From contig NC_135357.1 of the NCBI RefSeq assembly GCF_051622035.1, positions 36,439,691-36,503,690 on the forward strand: 64,000 nt of DNA, written 5' to 3'. Below are positions 21,594-33,606 of this stretch, piece after piece (the stretch's first letter is position 1; every line of letters starts with the position of its first letter). The translations under genes and the position numbers were made by a program. This DNA comes from Arctopsyche grandis. Taxonomy: Eukaryota > Arthropoda > Insecta > Trichoptera > Hydropsychidae. The notes under the pieces are model-generated. The model did not search any database, was not told the origin of the DNA, and was given only the letters and a program-made list of their open reading frames with translations.

Positions 21594-21777
21594 ACTAGTC
21601 AAATGTGAATCGGTCGCTCTAGATCGGTCACACGTGATCACCCGTCACACTAAAACTGGTCATACCTTAAAATCGGTCAATCAGTTTTTTCTTGACCGAT
21701 TTTAGGGTGTGACGGGTGATCACGTGTGACCGATCTAGCGCGACCGGTTGTCCTGTGACTGGTTTACATATGACTAG
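21594..21777. mobile_element. Foldback element (MITE-like), about 185 bp
   Basis: The two halves are imperfect inverted repeats. Both ends read ACTAGTCA. The best-paired inner block is GATCGGTCACACGTGATCAC with CCCGTCACAC (left arm about 21623-21650, right arm about 21706-21736). No coding. The type of transposon that moves it is not clear; it lies just beside a piggyBac fragment. Confidence 0.7.
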
Positions 21778-21785
21778 TAGTCCGT

Positions 21786-22160
21786 TTACCCCCGAGACAT
21801 AGATGCCGTAAAAAATGGGTGGCAAAAAGCGCTGTCATTAGTCCACAATTCATTTAGGCTTAATTTTCGAGTCCTATTTCTGCCAGACGCAAGCATTATT
21901 CCAATGAATGCAAGCAATTCTTCTGCCAATATCGGCTCGATAATTTTCGTGGATGTACGATCTAACTGACGATTCGTTTGTTCACATATTTCTCTCACCA
22001 TATTTGAATTTATCAACAAAGAGAACATTTCTCTAATAGTATTTACAGTACTGGTACCATTTATAAGTCCTGAATTTTCGGTGACAATATTGCACTCTCT
22101 ACGTCTTGAGGATGATGGTGGTAATGAATTCCATTGAAATCCATGATTCGATGTATACAC
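21786..22160 (-). pseudogene. piggyBac-type transposase fragment
   Basis: A minus frame of about 124 codons with SNHGFQWNSLPP, IREMFSLLINSNMVREIC, LLAFIGIMLASGRNR and LNELWTNDSAFCHPFF. This is the N-terminal block before the catalytic core of piggyBac/PGBD proteins. The catalytic part is absent. Confidence 0.75.
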
Positions 22161-22244
22161 TTCTTCTTCGTCTTCATTTTATGCTTGGGCATAGTAGTTC
22201 GCAACTGAGATGGCTCAGTTTAGTTCGCCGCTCCTAAACCAACT

Positions 22245-22365
22245 AGTTCGCTCTTCTAGTTCGTCAGCTCCCAGCTCGAATCAGTGAAAGGCAGATCGTT
22301 CGCTCGTTCGTTCGCGTGATCGTTCACTCGTTCGTTCGCTCGCAGATCGTTTGCTCGTTTTGGCT
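22245..22365. repeat. GTTCGCTC-type simple repeat
   Basis: Degenerate runs of TCGTTCGCTCGTTCGTTCGC and variants within a non-coding stretch. The 22366-22599 stretch after it is AT-rich with no gene seen. Confidence 0.7.
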
Positions 22366-22599
22366 CGATGAAAGAATAACACATGACGCAAAAAAGAAAA
22401 CAAAAATAATCAATTTTTTTATATTTTTTTGAAATAATCAACAATTATATTACTATTAGGTACTGGTTAGATCTTATAAAAATATCACAGTTGTTACCTA
22501 ACAATTAAACATAATGACATGTTTGAGTGAGATCGTATGTATAAAAAAAATGAAATAGAAAAAAAAATTACATATTACTACGTAACAATATCAATTTGG

Positions 22600-23465
22600 A
22601 CACTTTATTCGATGACAATAGTGTTCTACGTTCATTAAGGACTTGACCCGTCGCCGAAAAAACGCGTTCGCAGGGCACAGATGTTGCTACGACACAAAAT
22701 CTTTTCAAAACATACGCGTAAACGTGAGGGTTAGACGACGCTCATGCCACCATTGAAGCGGATCTTCTTTACGATTTAGATACTCTTCATTTAGGTATTT
22801 ATCTAGTTCGCGAATGCCAACAGCAAGCTGGTTATCTGGCCTAGTAATTTTTTGTATATCTTATGAGCTTCAGAACAGACAAATTCATTTGCTGCTGCGT
22901 AGCAGCCAATTTACGTTTTCCTTGTGTGCTACGATTAAAAAACTCGACAATATTTTTAACTCTTCCCAAAACGTCACATCTTTTTTGTAGCTTCTTGTAT
23001 AACAAGTTTTAGAGAGTGAGCGAAACATGGACCGCCAATCACCAAGTCTAACAGCAGATAAGATATTTGCTGCAATATCGCTAAAAATTACGGCAACTTT
23101 GTGTGAAATGTTCTACTCTGCCATAACAACTTTCATAAAGTCGCACAAATTTTGCAAGTCGCTCTTTATAATTGATTCAACCAAGTAATACTGAGTGAAG
23201 CTAAATCTTTCATTTATAAAATGAGCTACAATAGCTATATAGCTGTCGTTATTTCTAGACGTCCAACCATCAGTACTAAGAGAACGCTGGTGCTGCTTGT
23301 ACCTTTTTTTTATACTTCAGCCATGACGTCATTGTGAACTCTTGACATTAAATTTTCCGATAACGTTTTTCTTGATTTGTAGTGTAGTTTTCTTGAGTAG
23401 TTTATAGCCTGGGCATTGAGAAACAAATTCAATAAGTTTACGAAATTCTGTGTAGCCTTCGATTT
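22600..23465 (-). mobile_element. hAT transposase remains
   Basis: Minus strand, several frames. The C-terminal dimerisation block VATSVPCERVFSATGQVLNE is readable at about 22620-22690, the signature of hAT transposases. Upstream are LSTDGWTSRNNDSYI-like and AHFINERF-like pieces, typical of the hAT catalytic domain. Many stops and shifts. Cut at 23465, where LINE JL-2 begins. Confidence 0.78.
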
Positions 23466-25567
23466 GTCCTCAGTTAGAGGACTCGGAATAGTTGGGGCTA
23501 ATGCCTCTAATGACCAGTTTGAGCGGTTTGTCTTCCGTTAGAGGGTGGGCATAGAATTCAAACTTTTCTTTTTGGAGCAGTTCGGTGATTTTACGGTAAT
23601 CATCAATGGTATGGGGTGAGATTTTTACTCCGTTTTCAGAGTAGACGGCTGTTAATTTGTAGTCACGTTGGTTGAGTTTCCTTTGAACTACCTTGTAGTC
23701 CGATGGCAACCTTAGAAAGATTGTAGCAACTTTTGCTCTGTGGACATTTTGTAAAAGAGTGTCCGAGACGGTGTTTCCGGATAGGTGAGCGGGGCTTGCA
23801 GTTTGAGGGGGTGCACGAATTTGAGCTGTGCGAGGGGTTTGGGGGGTGTTTGCCGATGGTGTGCGATGTGTGCTGATGGCCGGTTGTTGGGTGGGCGTGT
23901 TGTTTATTGGACGCTTCTGGAAATGTTTCCGATTTCGGATGATGCCAACAGGGAAGGAATAGTCCTCCGGTTGTGGTACAGCTGCTTATGCAGGTGAGGA
24001 CTTGGCAGCGGCGGAAACCTCCATTTTATTTGACTGCATGGAGTTGGAGTCGATGTCGAGTTCCGCGAGTGCCGCGAATCTGTTGCTGATGGGTGGGGGC
24101 TACTGTGATTGTGTGTGTGTGGTGTTGGGTGGGCTCGTCATTCTACGCTTACCATTTTTGCGAGGTGACGTCTGAGGGGATGTAGCCATGTCCTTGGGCT
24201 GCGTGAGTCTCAATTATCTTTTCGAGGGAAACGTTTTCTTCCCTCACGTCTTGAAACGCCTAGTTTACAAGTTTTTTGAAGTCGTGTGCCGTGAATTTTT
24301 ACGTGTTAGCGCCAGTGTCATTGTCACTACGGCTATCACGCTGTACACTGCCCATCTTGTGGGTGGGTTTGATTGTTGTGTCACTGTCTTCTTTGTGGCT
24401 GCGTTTTAACGATAGTTTATAGGGTAGTGACACTCCCTTAACCTATCTATCGAACGTTTTGTATGGGATCGGACTCTCGGTGATGTTTGTGGTGCGGGCT
24501 GGCGGCTGCTCGCTTGTGGAGTGTTTGTCGATCTGGAACACTAAGCAAAATTAGTGCAACATCTGTGGGATACTGTCGGGGTTAGTGTGTTAGTGGGTGG
24601 TTAACGGGTATGGACCGTTTGGAGGTGGTTGAGTCTGGTTAATTAAATTGGGTGCTATTTTAGCCTTCTTCAATGCTAAATGCCAAAAAATGCCAAATAC
24701 AAATGCCCATCTTCAGAATGTCGATGGGTCTTTGATTAGACGTGAGTTTGGTCACACTGAGGGAATTGATCAGGGGATAGTCTATTTTGCCGAGAGACTT
24801 GAAGTAGTTCACGGCAAGTTTGTGTACGTGTTTGACGAGGTAGTCAATGTTTAGGTCATTGTGAATTATAGTGTTTCTTGTGTAACAGTCGTAGTTGCCC
24901 GTGGCACGCAATAATTTGTTTTGAATTGTCTGTAGTCTGAGTATGGATCTGTTGGAGATGGTAGTGTGAGCCCACACGGGGCTCGCGTACGTGATTTGTG
25001 GGCGGATGATGGATTTATACAGCAAGGACTTGTTTTTAAGCCAGAGCTTGCTGTTTGGTTTGCATAGTGGGTAAAGCTTTGACGCAACTGCCCTAGCTTT
25101 ACGCACCGCGTTAGTAATGTGGGGTCTCCAGGTTAATTTGCGGTCGATTATTACCCCCAGGTAGCGGGTAGACGTGGTCCAGTTGACTGGTTTGTCGTTT
25201 ATAATGACTGGCTTGGCTGGTTTGCACCGTTTTTTACGTCTGGAGAAGAATATTGCCTGACTTTTATCCGGGTTGATTTTCATCAGCCATTTATCGTACC
25301 ACGCTACCAGTTGGTCCGAGTACTTCTGGAGGGCGAGCGAGACTCCCTTGGGGCCGACGGAGCTCGAATGTGTCACTGTCACTATTTATTTGGCTGTTGC
25401 TAGGACAGCATCTCATTCCCAGAGGGACGCGTTCGAAGAGTCGAGCCGTAGTTACATCGCGGTTTTCGGCGACGCAGCTGTTAACAACACAGCTGTTTGT
25501 AACGCGGGTAACGACAACGACAGCGTGGCTGAGTACGTCGTGCACTGCGGGCGCTGGGCGCGGACTC
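23466..25567 (-). mobile_element. Jockey-like LINE JL-2, 5' part only, interrupted by JL-3
   Basis: On the minus strand it has the family 5' UTR (25567 to 25369, continuing 24388 to about 24290) and a decayed ORF1 (to 23470) with VKISPHTIDDYRKITELL and LVIRGISPNYSES. JL-3 is inserted in the 5' UTR with a 12-bp duplication. The 5' end starts at TCCGCGCCC, five bases short of the JL-4 start. No ORF2 remains; the 3' side is joined to hAT debris. Confidence 0.8.
24389..25368 (-). mobile_element. Jockey-like LINE JL-3, 5'-truncated, inside JL-2
   Basis: Contains the last 240 or so codons of ORF2 (24660-25368; KINPDKSQAIFFSRR; YLGVIIDRKLTW) and a 3' UTR of the second tail type (TATAAACT, ends ...GCAGCCACAAAG). 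It is flanked by a perfect 12-bp duplication TGTGTCACTGTC (24377-24388 and 25369-25380). The truncation and duplication show a real target-primed insertion. The site is in the JL-2 5' UTR, not at its 5' end. Confidence 0.88.
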
Positions 25568-26570
25568 GGATAAAAAAGTAAAATTACAAAAACATCAAGA
25601 TTTAAAAAAAAAAGTAAAGAAACAAAAAGTAAAAAAAGAAAAAGAAAGACAATAAGGGTGAAGAAGCAAATCAACCACATTATTTTCTTCACTCTTGTCC
25701 TATAAATACTAAGCTATCGTAAATACGGCATATACGAACGATTGCACTATTGAAAGTGTTGCTTTGACAAATTGGTGGATAAAAAAGCTTTTTGCATCTG
25801 GTGAATCGGGCATTAACGTTAAAATAAATCTCACTTAAAACAGATGTGTCAAGAATACCATTACCAGTGTCAAGAATACCATTAGCAATCTTATATAAAA
25901 TTAACAAATTAGAAACCCTTCTGCGCCGAGACAATATGGAAAAAATAATGTCTGTCATTATAAGATGGTAACAGTTTTTTAAGACCAGTCTTATAGGTTA
26001 AATGGCGCAAAAAACGCTTCTGGATTGTCTCTTAATGCTCAATGTGAGTTTGGTAGAAGGGAGACCATATGATTGAGGCATACTCCATATTACTACGAAC
26101 CAAACTGTAATAGAGTAGGATCAGAGTATGGGGATTCTTAAAGTGCTTCGCAACTCGGCAAATAAATCCCAAGAGTTTATAAGATTAAGTAACAATATGT
26201 TCATTAAATGATAGTTTGGAATCTATAAGTATACCTAAATCTCTGGCACAGTTTTTCGCTATAATATCTACGTTATCAATATTGTAAGTAAAGTCAATTA
26301 GGTTACGATTTCTGGAAACTGTCAATGAGAAGCATTTAGAAATATTGAGATGTCGGATTGTAATTTTTAGCAATCCGACTCACTATTGATAGGATGGAAA
26401 ACCTTAAGATCATCGGCATAAAGTAAGCATTGACACTTCAGTAGGGGGATTAGATCATTAATAAAAATAATAAACAGAAGTGGTCCAAGGTGAGAACCTT
26501 GAGGAACTCCTGAAGGGATTATTCTAGGGGCAAATGAGAAACACTTAATTGTAACCAATTGACTTATAAA
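25568..26570 (-). pseudogene. LINE reverse-transcriptase fragment (CR1/Jockey group)
   Basis: Minus-strand pieces: [20 protein letters not shown] and [14 protein letters not shown] (catalytic YADD) at 26367-26558; NCARDLGILIDSKLSFNEH at 26185-26373; RRRRVSNLLILYKIANGILD at 25689-25958. The order is right for one ORF2, with several frameshifts. An A/T-biased stretch at 25575-25660 separates it from JL-2. No ends were recognised. Confidence 0.72.
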
Positions 26571-27999
26571 TAATTACATATACTTATTTTTCTGATACTA
26601 ATTCTCTTCGATAAAATCGATTGCGCTGTAGATATTTTTTACAATGATTTATACAAATTAAGCGTTTGAGTGAGTTGGTACTCAATGAGGGTATTTATAA
26701 GGGGATTGTCTATATTTTGATTGGTGTTCTGTTGTCAGCCAGTATAATGACAGTCTGGCAGAGGGCACTCAATAAGTAGCTGTCTGCATCAGGCAGTAGA
26801 GTTCCAGCGCAGGGGTTCATATGTAATATAAATAAAAACAATTATATTGATTTGGATTTTTTTTATTATGGGCATTTGGTTTCATTATCTACATTCGTAT
26901 GAAATTTTTATAATTTCTCTAATAATATTCTATGAGTCACAAAAAATATTGTAATTAATTCATGCCACAACAATCCTTCAAGCCACAATCTTCGTCGATA
27001 CTTACCACTTTGAATACACCGGTTTTTTTCCGATTGCCGAAGTCAGGAAACATTCAGACATCCTTGAATATCACGTCACATACGTATTGTCTGTGAAGAG
27101 GAAAAAAAACGATACGCCAACTAAAACAATAAAGGTTTACGTTTACAGCTAAGAAAATAAATGCTTGTAATTTTGTATTCTGGGTTAAATCGAAAGTTCA
27201 TCTTTGATCTCAATTCCGATTTGATTTTTTTCATTTTGATTGACGTGAGATAAGATTTTGAGAATGGCACTGTTAAATTTGTGCACCCCCGTGCAACTTT
27301 AAGGCCGCGGACGTTGGTGACTGATTTTCATCATCAACGGGTCGTCGTTTAGCCGCCGAATGCAGCCGCCGGGGTGTGCTGAAGATCTTCAGGAGATGAG
27401 AATCACTACTCCCTTTTATTTTTACAATTATACCGAGGATGGGTTGGCTATGATCTCCCCGGGCCCGGTGTTTCAGGTGGGAGATTTAGTGATCCTTCTC
27501 AACGCCTCAAATATCCATATTAAAATCTTAATCTTGACCGTCACTTCATTGTAATCGGTGGATATTGGAATAAATTAAATCTATACAGATTTAAAGTTTT
27601 TCGCGTTACGCATGGAAATAACTCTTCAAATACAAATCATTACTTTTTATCCGCTAATCGGTCATGTATGAAAATGAATGAACAAAAATGTCTAAAAGTT
27701 GATGTATCGTTTTTTATCACTTGACTTGATTTTATAATTTTTATGGAATATTTTAATGCATTATTTAGTTTTTTTTTTTTTCTATTTTCAGTATGGAAAT
27801 TGTAACCGTGTGTGTATTCAAGGTGGTTTGGAATTGAATTGACAATATTGTTAAATATTTGGGGAAACTGTCGTGAAAATGAATATTAAAATTATGGGCA
27901 TCACTTTAAATAATCGGAATGTTTTCTACTATTGTAATTTATAAAATTGCTTTGAAATTATTTTGGAAAATAGTGGGAAAGTATAGGTCTTAAAACTGA
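26571..27999. other. Spacer with no recognised gene
   Basis: Mostly AT-rich. A GC-richer island at about 27290-27560 (CCGCGGACGTTGG; CCCCGGGCCCGGTG) has a short open frame without recognisable motifs and could be a SINE or other non-coding repeat; I cannot name it. No tRNA-like A/B boxes were identified with confidence. Confidence 0.45.
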
Positions 28000-28240
28000 C
28001 CTCTGAGGAACTCCGGTCAGGACAGAATATTATTCAGAAGAGCAAAAGTATCTCGATTTTAGATATACTCTGATCCAGTCAAGTAGCCATCCTTTCACAC
28101 ATGTATAATATGTGCTCACGTTTTAGTAGAAGCCGATCGATAGGAACTCTATCAAAGGCTTTTTCAAAGGCATGATAGACTAGATCTACGAGAATATTAT
28201 TGTTAAGAAGGAGAGGCCAATCATTGCACAAATGCACAGT
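28000..28240 (-). pseudogene. LINE reverse-transcriptase scrap
   Basis: A minus frame reads VDLVYHAFEKAFDRVPIDRL-like text, matching the D...AFDrV block of LINE reverse transcriptases, followed by a degraded TGVP-like block. A short, old fragment with no visible ends. Confidence 0.5.
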
Positions 28241-28404
28241 TAAAAGATAACGAAGTACTGATCGGCCTTTATTAAATTACATAGATTGATAGATAATAAA
28301 AACATAATTATTTTAAGTAAAACCATTAAGAATTTTCGCTTATAGGTAAAAAACAAGAAAAACTTTAACATTTCAAATAAAAAAACAAAAAGAAAAACTA
28401 GAAA

Positions 28405-28509
28405 TGTAACGTGGGGGTGAAGTGGGTGGCTTTGACTGAACAAAGAAAGAACAACAGAGATGGGAGTCCAAAGGAAACAACAGATCTCGGAGTCCGACCC
28501 GACTTCCGA
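28405..28509 (-). repeat. LTR, downstream part, diverged copy
   Basis: Resembles the last 105-110 bp of the 231-bp LTR, ending CCCACGTTACA-like on the minus strand, with more differences than the other copies. It stops at the same LTR position (CGACTTCCGA) where JL-1 and JL-6 join, and JL-4 follows. Confidence 0.85.
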
Positions 28510-31023
28510 AGTAGTAGTGGTTAATATTTTAAAGATAGTTCCTTGGAGTTCACTCCATGCTTATCGATCCATCGTATTGTATCTGACCTAGTTCGCGTTG
28601 ATGTTGTAGTGCGGGCTGGCAGCTGCTCGCTTGTGGCATGTTTTTTTTTAGTCTGCAACACTAAGCAAATTTAGTGCATCATCTGTGGGATATTGTCTGG
28701 GTTAGTGTGTTAGTGGGTGGTTAACAGGTTTGGGACCGTTTGGTGGTGGTTTTCTGATTAAATTTGACTAAATACTAATTTTAGCCTATACCCGTCTTCA
28801 AAATGTCGATGGGTGTTTGATTGAACGTGAGTATGGTCTCACTGAGGGAATTGATCAGGGGATTGTCTATCTTGCCGAGAGACTTGAAGTAGTTCACGGC
28901 AAGTTTGTGTACGTGTTTGTCGAGGTAGTCAATGTTTAGGTCATTGTGAATTATAGTGTTTCTTGTGTCCCAGTCGTAGTTGTCCGTGGCACGCAAGAAT
29001 TTGTTTTGAACTGTCTGTAGTCTGAGTATGAATCTGTTGGAGATGGTAGTGTGACCCCATACGGGGCTCGCGTACGTGATTTGTGGACGGGTGATGGATT
29101 TATACAGCAAGCATGCTGAGTATGCTGCAAGCGTTCCAGTAAACGATCTTGAGGTAACAAGTCATTTTTTCTGTCGGGTGAGCATGATCAGGATGGCATT
29201 TATCGACTCAATGGACTGTTCGATTTTGCTCATCCGATTTGAAAGGTCTTGGTTCTGATTTGGGTTCCAGCTGGTGTTGATGTTGGTTTGTTGGGTGGGA
29301 GGGGTTAGGGGAGGGAAATTTGTGTCTTCGTGTCTGTATTGCGGTACGTTGGTCTTTTTTGGTTGGGGGTGGGAGGGGTTGGGGTTTCGGGGTTGACTGG
29401 AGTTCTTCTTTGTTTTGTTGTTCGGGTTTGAAGGGCAGCCTCTGTAGCTGGAAACGTGAGGGCCTCTGCAGCTGGTGCAGGTTGGGGTGGAGGCTGTTGA
29501 CGCACAGTCTGTGGTCAAATGGGGTCCTGCACATTTGATGCATAAGGGGGCGACATTGCAGTTGTAGGAGCCATGTCCAAAGCCTTGGCAGCGGTGGCAC
29601 TGCGGTACAGTGTCACCACGACGAAGTGATTCGATGCGAACCAGTTGGCCGAAGATGCTGGAGAGGTTGAACAATTTCTTCCCCTCTTCGTCGCGTGTGG
29701 TCTCGACTGTGAACATGGCCTTGTTGCGCTTGTCACGTCGTGATTTCATGACGGTGGCTTTACTGGCTTTATAGCCAAGACTGGCCAACTCGGCGAGGAC
29801 TTCTGATTCGGAGTAGTTGGGGTTAATGCCTCTAATGACTAGTTTGAGCGGTTTGTCTTCCGTTAGAGGGTGGGCATAAAATTGAAATTTTTCCTCTTGG
29901 AGCAATTTGGTGATTTGGCGGTAATCATCGATGGTGCAAGGTGTGATTTTTACTCTGTTTTCAGAGTAGACGGCTGTGAATTTGTTGTTACGTAGGCCGA
30001 GTTTTCTTTGAACTACCTTGTAGTCCGATGGCAACCTAAGGAAGATTGGAGCAACCTTTGCTCTGTGGACATTTTGTGAAGGAGTGTCCGAGACGGTGTT
30101 TCCGGATGGGTGAGCGGGGCTTGCGGTTTGAGGGGGTGCACGAATTTATGCTATGCGAGGGGCTTGGGGCGTATTTGCCGACGGGGCGCTGGGGGCCGCT
30201 TGTTGGGTGGATACGTCGCGAGTTGGACGCTTTTGTGTAACATTCCTGTTACGGATTATGCCAACAGGGAATAAGTAGTCTTCCGGTTGTGGTGCCGGGG
30301 TTTTTGTAAGTGCGGGTACAGCTGCTGATGCAAGTGGGGACTTGGCAGTGGCGGTAACCTCCATTTTGTTTGACTGCATGGAGTTGGATTCGGAATCGAA
30401 ATCGGGGTCGGAGTCGAGTTCCGCGAGTGGCGCGTATCTGTTGCTATTGTGTGGGGGCGACTGTGGTTGTGTGCGTGTGGTCTTGGGCGGGCTCGTCATT
30501 CTACGCTTATCGTTTTTTTTTTTAGGTGACGTCTGGGGGGATGTGGCCATGTCCTTCGTGGTCATCATCGATTGGGTCTGCGTCATGTTTGACGCCAGGT
30601 TTCCCAGTTGGGCGGAGTGGGCTGCGTGAGTCGCGAGAATCGACTCGATAGTCTTTTTGAGGGAAGCGTTATCTTCCCTCACGGTTCGAAACGCCTCCAA
30701 TAGTTCATTGAAGTCGTCTCTAGTGATTGTTTTTTTTTTGTGTTTGTGTATTAGTGTCCTTGTCACTACGACTATCACGTTGTGGTGGGTTACCCATCTT
30801 GTGGGTGGGTTTGTTTTTTTTTTGTGTCACTTTCACTTGTCACTTGTCACTATCACTGTGTTTGCTTTTTTTTTTACTGTTGTTAGGACAGCATCTCGTT
30901 CCCAGAGGGACACGTTCGAAGAGTCGAGTCGTAGTTACATCGCGGGAAACGACAACTATAGCGCGGCTGAGGCCGAGGCGGTTTGGGGTACGTCCGTGCA
31001 CTGCGGGCGCTGGGCGCGGACCA
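28510..31023 (-). mobile_element. Jockey-like LINE JL-4, complete ends, large internal deletion
   Basis: On the minus strand: family 5' end (…TGGTCCGCGCCC at 31012-31023), 5' UTR, ORF1 in two frames (30146-30778 and 29162-30034), then a jump near 29115 from the very start of ORF2 to its last 110 codons (28781-29110), and a 3' UTR ending ...CCACTACTAC against LTR sequence. The terminal TATA has decayed to TTTAAAATA. About 2.3 kb of ORF2 is missing. Confidence 0.86.
29162..30778 (-). pseudogene. JL-4 ORF1, broken
   Basis: Close to the JL-1 ORF1, including PRE_C2HC-type block and the three knuckles (CHRCQGFGHGSYNC etc.), but the first 210 codons and the last 290 lie in different frames with a gap near 30040-30145. 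It lacks one short segment around the coiled region compared with JL-1. Confidence 0.8.
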
Positions 31024-31070
31024 CTTTGTGGCTGCGTTTTAACGATAGTTTATAGGGTAGTGACTCCCTT
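31024..31070 (-). promoter_or_regulatory. JL-5 3' terminal inverted repeat and TATA box
   Basis: TATAAACT (31047-31054 on the minus strand) lies exactly 31 bp before the first base of JL-4. CGATAG and CTATCG arms with inner AGGG and CCCT can pair around it. If used, this TATA would start RNA at the JL-4 5' end. Confidence 0.6.
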
Positions 31071-31450
31071 AACCTATCTATCGAACGTGTTGTATGGTAT
31101 CGGACTCTCGGTGATGTTTATGGTGCGGGTAGGCGGCTGCTCGCTTATGGAGTGTTTGTCGATCTGGAACACTAAGCAAAATTAGTGCAAAATCTGTGGG
31201 ATACTGTCGGGGTTAGTGTGTTAGTGGGTGGTTAACGGGTATGGACCGTTTGGAGGTGGTTGAGTCTGTCGGTGGATGCTAATTTTAGCCTATACCCATC
31301 TTCAGAATGTCGATGGGCCTTTGGTTAATTATTAGTTTAGTATTGCTGAGGGAATTTATTAAGGGATTGTCTACCTTGCCGAGAGACTTGAAGTAGTTTA
31401 CGGCAAGTTTGTGTACGTGTTTGTCAAGGTAGTCAATGTTTAGGTCGTTG

Positions 31451-33606
31451 TTAATTATAGTGTTTCTTGTGTACCAGTCTTAGTATAGTGATTTGTGGGC
31501 GGATGATGGATTTATACAGCAAGCACTTGTTTTTAAGCGAGAGTTTGCTGTGTGGTTTGCATAGTGGGTAAAGCTTTGACGCAACTGCCCTAGCTCTACG
31601 CACCGCGTTAGTGATGTGGGGTTTCCAGGTTAATCTGCGGTCGATTATTACCCCCAGGTAGCGGGTAGACGTGGTCCAGTTGACTGGTTGGTCGTTTATA
31701 ATTACTGGCTTGGCTGGTTTGCACCGATATTTACGTCTGGAGAAGAATATTGCCTGACTTTTGTCCGGGTTGATTTTCATCAGCCATTTATCGTACCACG
31801 CTACCAGTTGGTCCGAGTACTCGGAGGGCGAGCGAAACTCCCTTGGGGCTGACGGAGCTCGCTAAGATGGCAGTGTCGTCGGCATACTGTGCGATGTTTG
31901 TGTACCTATGTGTAGGAGTGGGTATGTCGTGTGTGTACAGGTTGAATAGCGTGGGGCCGAGGATGGAGCCTTGGGGTACCCCAGCGGAGATGCCTCGCTG
32001 AGTTGATATGCGGTCCTTGAGTTTGACCTGAAATCTCCTTTCTCTCAGGAAGGATGCGATGGAACGTATTGAGTGGGGGGTGATGTTGGCGGCAATCATT
32101 TTGTAAAGGAGGCCAGAGTGCCAGACTTTATCAAAGGCTTTGGAAATGTCTAGGAAGATTGCTCCAGTAGACATGTTGCGGTCGAAGCCAAATTGTGTTT
32201 TGGGAAGAAGGTCAATTTTTGCGATTTCGCTGTTGAGATTTGAGATTAAGATCCGTTCCAGGATCTTACTCAGTGAGGATAGCAAGCTGATGGGTCGGTA
32301 ACTTGTTGCGAGGGAGGGGTTCGAGTAGGGTTTTCTGATGAGAATGACATTGGCGAGTTTCCATTGACTCGGAAAATAGCAGATTCTGTTGGTGGCATTT
32401 AGTATGGCTGTGAGTGCAGCGATGGCTTTTTGAGGGAGTTCTTTTAGAGCTTTGTTGGAAATTCCGTCAGGGCCAGGGGCCGTTTTGGCGGCGATAGTTT
32501 TGATGATGTTTAGGACTTCAAGCGGCGAAGTGGCGACAATGGGTACTGGGGCTGGGTTTTCGAGGTAGCTGTTGACGGAGCTTTCAACCATTTGGCAAAA
32601 GTCACTTTGCAGGTTGAAGTTTGAGAGAGAGAATTGGTCCTGGAGACTGTCGGCTAGGGCTTCCGCTTTATCGGCGGTGGAGTAGACGAACTTATCTCCA
32701 ACTTTGATCCTGTCGATCCTGTTGCCGTTGCTTCTGAAGATTTTTGACAGTTTCCAGAAACCGTTATGTCCGTCTTCTAGCGCTCTGAGTTTGGTATCCC
32801 AGTTGTCGTTTCGTAGTTGCCACAAGGCGTTTTTAACGTCTTGTTGAAGTCTGTTCATTCGCTGTTTGAGGATTGGGTCCTTGTTCCTTTGGAATGCCTT
32901 CCTAGCTCTATTCTTAAGGCGAATAAGATCGCGAATGTCGGGGGGTAAAGCTTGCGGGTGCAGGGGAGAGTGGGGTGTGCTGGTGGTGCTGGCTTCAAAG
33001 GCTGTCGGAAGAGAGATCATTTACTACAGTCAAGGACTGCGCACCTGGAAAATTTTGAGTTAGAACGATGTCTAAGATATCAGGTCTGCCTGTGAAGTTA
33101 ATGGGGATTCTAGTGGGTTCGTCTGGGGCCGTAACGGAGACTTTTGGGCTTGAGAGTTGGGCATAACTTAGGAGAGTTTTCCCATTTTTGTTAGTGGCTT
33201 GACTGTTCCATCTGGCTTTGTTGGTGTTGAATATTTTGTCAAAGTCTGTGGTGAGTAAGTGTTGTTTTGGTGGGTTGTAAACTGCGTGGAGGATGAGTGG
33301 GGTGCCAGTGTTAGTCCAAACTTCTACCGACGTCAGTTCTATCCCTGTGGTGATGATCGGCCGCGGGGCCAAGTTGTGTTGAATTGTGTGTTTGATGAAT
33401 ATGGCAGTGCCGCCGGCGGCTTTGCCTATTCTGTCGTTTCTGTATGTGGTGTAGTTTGGGAAGTTTAGTCGATTGCCAGGTTTGAGCCAAGTTTCGTTTA
33501 CTAGTGCGATATCAATGGAGTGTTGGAGCAAGAATTGCTCGAATTCGACTCGCTTGCTGAGTATGCTGCAAGCGTTCCAGTAAACGATCTTGAGGTATCG
33601 AGTCAT
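31451..33606 (-). pseudogene. JL-5 ORF2, several deletions
   Basis: Starts MTRYLKIVYWNACSILSKRV at 33606. The endonuclease lacks the AGDLNAKHS block and is joined to the reverse transcriptase by a deletion; a further deletion removes the block after LLPKTQFGF; the frame shifts near 31810. The YADD block (AQYADDTAILASS) is present. Text is otherwise about as close to JL-1 as JL-6 is, roughly nine residues in ten. Confidence 0.85.

Noticed and set aside
27290-27560. GC-richer island considered as a SINE or short gene
   Set aside because: No tRNA-like promoter boxes, tail or duplication could be shown; left as unassigned spacer.
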